Source: JASHPR01 sp963778075 (lineage in GTDB: Bacteria; Actinomycetota; Actinomycetes; Streptosporangiales; Streptosporangiaceae). Taken from it: 64,000 nucleotides of DNA. Position 1 is the stretch's first letter, and each line of letters opens with the position of its first letter. The stretch covers positions 62,001-126,000 of the forward strand of contig CAVZTJ010000009.1 in NCBI GenBank assembly GCA_963778075.1, given 5' to 3'. A program made the translations under genes and the position numbers. Below are positions 58,726 through 64,000 of the stretch, piece by piece. Below the pieces are notes generated by a model that saw nothing but the letters and a program-made list of their open reading frames with translations, searched no databases and was not told where the DNA came from.

Positions 58726-59630
58726 GCCACCGCCGGACTCGAGTCAGCCGGGCCCGGGACATCAGCCGGGCCCGAGACAATCACCACGAACGCCTCCTCG
58801 AGGTTAGCCCCGACCGTGCGGACGGCCGCCTTCTCGATCCCGCCGGCTGCCAGCGCTTTCTGCACGTCCGCGGCCTGGCCGGCCACCCGCAGCACGCCCT
58901 GGCCACCTGCCTGGACCTCGAAGCCCTCCCGGTCGAGCACGGTGAAGGCGCCAGCCCAGTCGGCGCACCGGACCTCCGTCACCGTGCGGTCGCCGATGAT
59001 GTCCGCAACTGTGCCACTGACCACGACCATCCCGTCTGCCATCACCACAAGTCGATCACATTCCTGCGCTTCCTCCATGTTGTGGGTCGTCACCAGGGCC
59101 CCGGCTCCGCCGTCGGCGGCCTGCCGGATCTGCTCCCACAGGCGGGTCCGGCCGAGCGGCCCGACCCCCGAGGTCGGCTCGTCGAGCACCAGCAGCTCCG
59201 GCCGGTGCCCGAGCGCCACGGCGAACGCGACCTCGCGCTGGGTGCCCGGTGGCAGGGCGCCGACCAGCTCGTTTCTCCAGGTGGCGATGCTGGCGGGGAG
59301 CGCCGCCCGGATGCCGAACGCCGCGGTCGTGAAGCTCCAGTTCTGGGCGACAGTGAGGTCCGCGTACAGGCCCAGGGTCTGCGGCACGTAGCCGACGCGC
59401 CGCCGCCCGGCGACCGAGCGGGGCGAGCCGAACAGCCGGATACTCCCCTCGCTCGGCCGCAGCAGCCCCAGCAGCAGCCGGATCAGCGTGGTCTTGCCTG
59501 CGCCGTTCGCGCCGAGCAGGCCCACCACCTCCCCGGCCGAGACGGAAAGGTCCACCGCGTGCACGGCGGTCAGCGAGCCGAAGCGCCGCCAGACCGTGGC
59601 GGCCTCGGCCAGCGCGTCCACCGGCGTCAC
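58722..59630 (-). CDS. ABC-2 type transporter ATPase (second)
   Basis: The 302-aa product has Walker A GANGAGKTT, Q-loop VPQTLGLY, Walker B LLVLDEPTSGVGP, His switch VTTHN and a C-terminal extension ending NLEEAFVVIV, as in ABC-2 drug exporters. The signature LSGGQ is degenerate (ALPPGTQRE). GTG 59630 lies in one copy of a 38-bp tandem duplication at the gene junction. It may pair with the other ATPase as an asymmetric dimer. Confidence 0.9.
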   Translation of the reverse strand: MTPVDALAEAATVWRRFGSLTAVHAVDLSVSAGEVVGLLGANGAGKTTLIRLLLGLLRPSEGSIRLFGSPRSVAGRRRVGYVPQTLGLYADLTVAQNWSFTTAAFGIRAALPASIATWRNELVGALPPGTQREVAFAVALGHRPELLVLDEPTSGVGPLGRTRLWEQIRQAADGGAGALVTTHNMEEAQECDRLVVMADGMVVVSGTVADIIGDRTVTEVRCADWAGAFTVLDREGFEVQAGGQGVLRVAGQAADVQKALAAGGIEKAAVRTVGANLEEAFVVIVSGPADVPGPADSSPAVA

Positions 59631-59691
59631 CGTCCCGCCTGGGCGGCCAGGGTGTCCACAGGCGTCACCGTCCGGCCTGGGCGGCCAGTTC
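59616..59691. repeat. 38-bp tandem duplication at the ATPase gene junction
   Basis: Units 59616-59653 and 59654-59691 share GTCCAC-GGCGTCACCGTC-GCCTGGGCGGCCAG with three changes. On the minus strand each contains a stop-overlapping GTGACGCC start and a LAAQAG-coding end. The second ATPase start was therefore duplicated together with the end of the first ATPase gene. Confidence 0.75.
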
Positions 59692-60492
59692 GGCCACGAC
59701 CGCGGCGTCGTCGAAGTCGGGGGCGGTCCGCTCGGCGCCCGCGGGCAGCTCGCCGTCGGGCGCCCACACCCGCCAGCCGGCGCCGCGCCGCCAGGACAGC
59801 GGGCCCGGGCGGCCGGCACCCTCAGGGTGCGCCGCGGTACCCACCACGCCGGGCACGCCGCTCAGGATGGCGTCGGGCGAGCCGCTGGCCAGGACCTTCC
59901 CGGCCTCGAGCAGCACCACGGACGCGGCGCGGGCGGCCTCGTTCACGTACGTCGTGGCCACCACGACGGCCGTTCCCTGCGCGGCGGCGGCGGAAATGAG
60001 CCGCCAGAGTTCCGCCCGGCTCACCGGATCGACGCCGGTGGTCGGCTCATCCAGCACCAGCAGGTCGGGCGCGTGCAGCAGCGCCAGCGCCACCGCCAGC
60101 TTGCGCTGCATGCCGCCGGAAAGCTGCCCGCCGAGCCGCCGGCGGACCCCGGCCAGACCGGTGCGCTTGAGCAGCTGCTGCTCGCGCTGCTCCCGTTGCG
60201 CGGCGGGCAGCCGGTAGGCGCCTGCGCTGAAGTCGAGGTTCTGCTGAGCCGTCAGGTCGGCGTACAGCCCAACGGTGGCGGCCATGTACCCGATGCGCTC
60301 CTTGGGCGGGCGGCGCACCGATCCGGCCTGTGGCCGCACCAGGCCGACCAGCGTCCTGAGGCAGGTCGACTTGCCGGCCCCGTCGCCGCCGACCACGACC
60401 GTGACGCTGGCCGGGCCGGCCGGCACGGTCACGCCGTCGAGAGCGATCCGCCGGCCGAACCCGACCCGGACGTTCTCCAGTCCCCAGGTCAC
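59665..60492 (-). CDS. ABC-2 type transporter ATPase (first)
   Basis: The 275-aa product has Walker A GGDGAGKST, Q-loop YMAATVGLYADLT, signature LSGGMQRKL, Walker B LLVLDEPTTGVDP and a C-terminal region of about 60 residues (GWRVWAPDGELP). GTG 60492 overlaps the permease fragment stop by four bases. In intact operons of this kind two ATPases precede or follow ABC-2 permeases; here only a fragment is seen. Confidence 0.9.
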   Translation of the reverse strand: MTWGLENVRVGFGRRIALDGVTVPAGPASVTVVVGGDGAGKSTCLRTLVGLVRPQAGSVRRPPKERIGYMAATVGLYADLTAQQNLDFSAGAYRLPAAQREQREQQLLKRTGLAGVRRRLGGQLSGGMQRKLAVALALLHAPDLLVLDEPTTGVDPVSRAELWRLISAAAAQGTAVVVATTYVNEAARAASVVLLEAGKVLASGSPDAILSGVPGVVGTAAHPEGAGRPGPLSWRRGAGWRVWAPDGELPAGAERTAPDFDDAAVVAELAAQAGR

Positions 60493-60698
60493 GCGGCCAC
60501 CGCCTCGCTGCCGCGGTCGCGCGACGCCGCGGCCTGGCGAGCGCCGGGGCCCACCACGACGGTCGGGATGTCGTGGACGTCGAAGTTCGCGGCATAACCG
60601 AAGACGACCAGCAGGATGATGGGGAGCGCGATCATCATCGCCACGGTCCGGCGGTCACGCCTCAGCTGGCGGAACTCCTTGGCAACCATCGCCCACAT
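60489..60698 (-). pseudogene. ABC-2 permease N-terminal fragment
   Basis: The 69-aa frame begins MWAMVAKEFRQLRRDRRTVAMMIALPIILLVVFGYAANFDVHDIPTVVV, the standard N-terminus and first helix of ABC-2 (YhhJ-type) permeases, which are normally about 370 aa. It then ends in Ala/Arg-rich residues at the ATPase start. The rest of the permease has been deleted. The exporter has no full membrane part in this window. Confidence 0.75.
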
Positions 60699-60730
60699 CG
60701 AGCGCTCCTCAGCAGCGTCGGCCGACTAAC

Positions 60731-60760
60731 TCAACACTCGATGAGATCTACGACTGTTGA
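60731..60760. promoter_or_regulatory. Putative TetR operator
   Basis: TCAACACTCG (60731-60740) and CGACTGTTGA (60751-60760) form an inverted repeat with one mismatch, 10 bases apart. It lies 33 bases ahead of the permease fragment start, in the divergent gap to the creatininase gene. Confidence 0.45.
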
Positions 60761-60855
60761 CTTCTTTGTGTCAAGCAGGTGCCGGATGGGGCCGGTGACC
60801 GGTTTTGCGTTATCATCCAGAGGCTTTCTGACCTGCGATGACGCTGAGGTGAAGT

Positions 60856-61566
60856 TTGCGGCTGTTCGAAACTAACTGGATGCAGATCGAGGAGTACCTG
60901 CGGCGCGACGACCGGATCGTGCTGCCAACCGGATCGACCGAGCAGCACGGATTCCTCTCGCTCGGAACCGACGCGATCCTTGCCGAGCGGGTGGCGGTCG
61001 AGGCCGCCGAGCCGCTCGGCATCCCGGTGCTGCCGGCGCTCCCGTTCGGGATGGCTCCCTATTTCGCCGCCTTCCCCGGGAGCATGAGCCTGCGGATGAC
61101 GACCTACATCGAAGTGCTCAGGGACCTGCTCGACGGCCTCGCCGGGCAGGGCTTCCGCCGGATCGCGGTCGTCAACGGGCACGGCGGCAACGCGCCGGTG
61201 ACCGGCTTCATCCGCGAGTGGATCTGCCAGCCCCGGCCGGACCGGGTGCAGGTGCTGTTCCACAGCTGGTACAACGCGCCCAAGACGTCCGCGGCCGCGG
61301 ACCAATTCGACCGAGACCAGATGCACGGAGGCTGGGTGGAGAACTTCAAGTGGACCAGGGTGGCGGGAGCCGACATGCCGCCCGAGCCTAAGCCGGTCAT
61401 TCCCCGCGACCTCGTCGGGCAGCTCGACCCGGCGCAGGTCAGGACCGCGGCACCGGACGGCATGCTGGGCGGCGCCTACGCGCGCCCGGACGAGGACATG
61501 CAGGTGGTCTGGGACGCCGGCGTGGCCGAGGTGCGGGAACTGCTCGAGACCGGGTGGCTCCGGTGA
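60856..61566 (+). CDS. Creatininase-family amidohydrolase
   Basis: The 236-aa product has the metal-binding motifs of the creatininase fold: LPTGSTEQHG (Glu, His), LGTDAILAER (Asp), VVNGHGGNAP (His) and a late Glu/Asp region. Members cleave cyclic or peptide amides (creatinine, FAPy, mycofactocin precursor). TTG 60856 follows GAGGTG. Its stop overlaps the SDR start (GTGA). It heads a four-gene operon of amide, redox and peptidase enzymes. Confidence 0.88.
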   Translation: MRLFETNWMQIEEYLRRDDRIVLPTGSTEQHGFLSLGTDAILAERVAVEAAEPLGIPVLPALPFGMAPYFAAFPGSMSLRMTTYIEVLRDLLDGLAGQGFRRIAVVNGHGGNAPVTGFIREWICQPRPDRVQVLFHSWYNAPKTSAAADQFDRDQMHGGWVENFKWTRVAGADMPPEPKPVIPRDLVGQLDPAQVRTAAPDGMLGGAYARPDEDMQVVWDAGVAEVRELLETGWLR

Positions 61567-62267
61567 CCGCCGGGGCGCTGTCCGGCAAGACCGCGGTGGT
61601 GACCGGCACGGCCCACGGCATTGGCGCCGCGATCGCCGAGGCACTCCGCGGCGAAGGCGCGGACACCCACGGGGTGGACAAGGACCGGGCCGACCTCACC
61701 AAACCCAGCGAGGTCAGGGCGTTCTTCGACTCGGTCGGCGGCGTCGACATCCTGGTCAACACCGCCGGGGGCGTCGTGGGCCAGGTGGGCCGGCCGATCG
61801 AGGAAGTCTCCGACGAGGACTGGGATGCGGTTGTGCAGGCCAACCTGTACAGCGCGTTCCTGTGCACCCGGGCGGCGGTCCCTTCGATGAAGGAGCGCCA
61901 CTGGGGCCGGATCGTCAACATCTCCTCGGGAGCGGGCCGCGGCGTCAGCCTGACCGGCATCCAGGCCTACACCAGCGCGAAGGCGGGCCAGATCGGGTTC
62001 ACCCGGCAGATGGCGCACGAGCTCGGGCCGTTCGGCATCACGGTCAACTGCATCGCTCCCGGCTTCATCCTGTCCAACCCGACGACCGAGCGGCAGTGGC
62101 AGAGCTACGGCGAGGAGGGCCAGCGCAAGCTGGTGGAGGGCATCGCCACCCGGCGGCTCGGGCAGCCCGAGGACATCGCCAACGGCGTGCAGTTCTTCGT
62201 ATCCGAGCGGTCCTCGTGGGTGACCGGGCAGACGATCTCGATTGATGGTGGACATGCTCTCTTTTGA
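61563..62267 (+). CDS. SDR-family oxidoreductase
   Basis: The 234-aa classical SDR has VVTGTAHGIGAAIAEAL (NAD(P) motif), NTAGG, catalytic Ser in NISSGAG and Tyr/Lys in YTSAKAG, ending SIDGGHAL. The TGTAHGIG loop and Asp-rich VDKDRADL point to NAD(H) preference (inference). GTG 61563 overlaps the creatininase stop. The M20 gene start lies inside its last codons. Confidence 0.91.
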   Translation: MTAGALSGKTAVVTGTAHGIGAAIAEALRGEGADTHGVDKDRADLTKPSEVRAFFDSVGGVDILVNTAGGVVGQVGRPIEEVSDEDWDAVVQANLYSAFLCTRAAVPSMKERHWGRIVNISSGAGRGVSLTGIQAYTSAKAGQIGFTRQMAHELGPFGITVNCIAPGFILSNPTTERQWQSYGEEGQRKLVEGIATRRLGQPEDIANGVQFFVSERSSWVTGQTISIDGGHALF

Positions 62268-63642
62268 TGCCGACGACGCGGGCTACGTGACCGAACTCGC
62301 CGACTACGTGGCGGTGCCCAGCGTCAGCAGGGATGCGGCCCGGGAAACCATGCTCGCAGCAGCCGACTGGCTCGTCGCCCAGCTCGGGTTCGCCAACGGC
62401 AGGGTGGTCGAGACCGACGGCCACCCCGCCGTGCGCGGCGAGTGGCTCGGTGCCGAGGGCGCGCCGACGATCCTCGTCTACGGCCACTACGACGTGCAGC
62501 CCACCGGCGACCTCGCCGAGTGGATCACTCCCCCGTTCGAGCTGACCGTGGACGGCGACACCGTCAGGGGACGCGGCGCCACGGATGACAAGGGCCCGGT
62601 CTACATCGTGCTGAAGACCGCCCAGGCCTTCCTGGACCAGGAGGGCGTGCTCCCGCTCAACGTGAAGTTCCTGTTCGAGGGCGAGGAGGAGATCGGCAGC
62701 CCGCACCTGCCCGCGTTCGTCCGCGAGCACGCCGACGAGCTGGCCGCCGATCTCATGATCTCGGCGGACGGAGCCATGTGGCGGCCCAGCGAGCCGTCGG
62801 TGTCGCTGAAGTCCAAGGGCCTGGTCTCCATGGACATCGTCGTCGAGGGCGCCGACACCGACCTGCACTCCGGACGGTACGGGGGGACGGTCGCCAACCC
62901 GCTGCACGCGCTCAGCGAGGTGCTGGCGAGCCTGCACACGCCGGACGGGACCGTGGCCGTGGCCGGGTTCTACGATGGCATCCCCGAGCTCACCGCCGAG
63001 CGCCGCCGCGAGATCGCCGCGATCCCGTTCGACGAGAAGGAGTACATCGCCGCGCTCGGGCTGGCCGAGGCGCACGGCGAGGCCGGGTACAGCACGCTGG
63101 AGCGGCTGTGGGAGCGGCCGACGCTCGAGGTCAACGGCGTGGCCGGCGGCGGGAAGTACACCGTGATCCCGCATCTCGCCGTCGCCAACGTGTCCTGCCG
63201 CCTGGTGCCCGGGCAGGACCCGGACCACGTGATCGACGCGATCGTCGCCCACGTCGCCGCGCACGCCCCGCACGGCGTGCGCGTCGAGGCGCGGCCGGAC
63301 GACGCACGGGTGCCCGCGTACACCATCCCGGCCGACCACCCGGCCATCCGGGCGGCCACGGCCGCGCTCGAGGAGGTGTACCCAGGCCAGCAGGTCCTCC
63401 AGGCCTGCGTCGCCGGCACGCTCCCGGCAACCGCGCTCTTCGAGGAGGTGCTCGGGGTCAAGACGCTGTTCTTCTCGTTCTCGACCGCCGACGAGAAGCT
63501 GCACGCCCCCAACGAGTACCTGCGGATCCGCCGGCTGCGCGAGGGTATGCGGGCCTGGGAGCAGCTGTGGCGGCTGCTGGCCGCCGGGCCGCACCGGCTG
63601 GCGCCCGCGACCCGTCCCGGAGGTGACCCGAGCCGTGGCTGA
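62245..63642 (+). CDS. M20-family metallopeptidase (dipeptidase)
   Basis: The 465-aa product has the two-zinc M20 site: VYGHYDVQP (His, Asp), RGATDDKGP (bridging Asp), FEGEEEIGSPHL (Glu pair), a lid dimerisation domain with DLHSGRYGGTVANPLHAL and a C-terminal His. It cleaves dipeptides or acyl-amino acids. Start candidates are ATG 62245, GTG 62248 and ATG 62254, all overlapping the SDR end, so translation is coupled. Its end overlaps the next gene by 8 bases. Confidence 0.92.
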   Translation: MVDMLSFDADDAGYVTELADYVAVPSVSRDAARETMLAAADWLVAQLGFANGRVVETDGHPAVRGEWLGAEGAPTILVYGHYDVQPTGDLAEWITPPFELTVDGDTVRGRGATDDKGPVYIVLKTAQAFLDQEGVLPLNVKFLFEGEEEIGSPHLPAFVREHADELAADLMISADGAMWRPSEPSVSLKSKGLVSMDIVVEGADTDLHSGRYGGTVANPLHALSEVLASLHTPDGTVAVAGFYDGIPELTAERRREIAAIPFDEKEYIAALGLAEAHGEAGYSTLERLWERPTLEVNGVAGGGKYTVIPHLAVANVSCRLVPGQDPDHVIDAIVAHVAAHAPHGVRVEARPDDARVPAYTIPADHPAIRAATAALEEVYPGQQVLQACVAGTLPATALFEEVLGVKTLFFSFSTADEKLHAPNEYLRIRRLREGMRAWEQLWRLLAAGPHRLAPATRPGGDPSRG

Positions 63643-64000
63643 GGCACCGCAGCCGTCCCCGGACGGCGTCTACACGGCCTACTCCTACCTCACCCCGGGC
63701 ATGGACTTCCGCAGCTTCGAGCTGGTGCCCGAGTTCGGCCGGGTACCCCCGTACGCGGCGGCTCTAACAGCCGAGCAGGAAGAACGGGCGCAGCGGCTGC
63801 TGCGGGACAGCCTGGTGATCAGCTTGCACGATCACCCGTCGCTGTTCCCGGTGCGGATGGAGGAAACCCCCGACTATTACCGAACGGGACGCCAGCACAC
63901 CGGTTACGCGGGCCTGGCCGCCTCGGGTATGACCGTCGTGTTCGACAACATGATGGACGGCACCGCGTGCATCACCGGGCATGCCCCGTGGCGCTGGGAC
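63635..64000 (+). CDS. M19-type (renal dipeptidase-like) peptidase, 3' end cut off
   Basis: GTG 63635 follows GGAGGTGA and opens a frame of 122 codons to the window edge. It contains LRDSLVISLHDHPSLFP, where HDH gives the metal-binding H-x-D-like pair of membrane dipeptidases, then RTGRQHTGYAGLAASGMTVVFDNMMDG. The rest of the barrel is outside. It is the fourth gene of the amide/peptide operon and overlaps the M20 gene, pointing to sequential hydrolysis of one substrate. Confidence 0.72.
   Translation, partial: MAEAPQPSPDGVYTAYSYLTPGMDFRSFELVPEFGRVPPYAAALTAEQEERAQRLLRDSLVISLHDHPSLFPVRMEETPDYYRTGRQHTGYAGLAASGMTVVFDNMMDGTACITGHAPWRWD

Noticed and set aside
1..64000. tRNA or rRNA genes
   Set aside because: No cloverleaf-like T-loop sequences with CCA-type ends or ribosomal segments were recognised. 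A covariance search would be decisive.

Overview
The window is very GC-rich DNA with many GTG and TTG starts, frequent 4-base ATGA or GTGA gene overlaps, several probably leaderless genes, and actinobacterial families (HxlR, PadR, ROK and FCD-type GntR regulators, a Hanks kinase fused to a beta-propeller, CU044_5270, WS/DGAT, mycobacterial-type TopIB). It is chromosomal DNA of a filamentous-type actinomycete (Actinomycetota). Genus cannot be fixed from sequence alone. No rRNA, tRNA, CRISPR array, phage block or plasmid origin was seen. All calls come from reading translations and motifs; no database search was run.

Layout. 1-2.9 kb: the 3' end of a TPR protein, a stand-alone nitric-oxide-synthase oxygenase with an abnormal C-terminus, and a convergent DivIVA-domain protein. 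3.1-4.9 kb: a type II restriction-modification pair whose nuclease closely resembles NgoMIV (predicted site GCCGGC). 5-11 kb: threonine aldolase, a SnoaL-like protein divergent from an HxlR regulator with an array of operator-like repeats, topoisomerase IB, a duplicated hairpin unit around a dead aldo/keto reductase, an arginase-fold protein and a quinone oxidoreductase. 11-20.5 kb: kinase with a seven-bladed propeller, GNAT / P-loop kinase / MazG-like genes, a methyltransferase, a Glu/Leu/Phe/Val dehydrogenase, a nonapeptide-repeat protein with an RDD membrane protein, and an ECF-type sigma factor coupled to a CU044_5270 membrane protein.

20.4-27 kb: a LacI-controlled divergent locus. LacI and a ribokinase-type kinase are on one side; an NCS1 permease, a cysteine hydrolase and an intracellular GH63/MGH-type glycosidase, all translationally coupled, are on the other. 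Together they look like an uptake and breakdown route for an N-heterocycle or amide glycoside. 27.2-36.3 kb: a molybdenum-hydroxylase cluster with one FAD subunit, one [2Fe-2S] subunit and two different full-length molybdopterin subunits, plus SDR, alpha/beta hydrolase and GntR genes. Two perfect TGGTATACCA palindromes lie in its divergent promoter.

36.2-38.5 kb: an ArsR/MFS operon lying between inverted IS5-type ends, with a transposase start fragment fused antisense to the MFS tail. 38.6-41.7 kb: VOC, gene debris, DinB and amidase genes. 41.7-49.3 kb: a CUT1 sugar ABC importer (binding protein and two permeases, no ATPase) with a Zn-dehydrogenase, a frameshifted sugar isomerase, a Gfo/Idh/MocA dehydrogenase and a divergent ROK regulator.

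49.7-54.8 kb: SufE and rhodanese genes, a broken S53 protease, and a PadR-ATPase-FtsX operon with a strong operator. 55-60.7 kb: a lipase and wax ester synthase pair, then a TetR / two-ATPase exporter operon whose only permease in the window is a short fragment. 60.9-64 kb: a tightly coupled creatininase-SDR-M20-M19 operon that runs off the end. The window has an unusual number of short tandem duplications at gene ends and of broken genes, suggesting a recombining accessory chromosome region.
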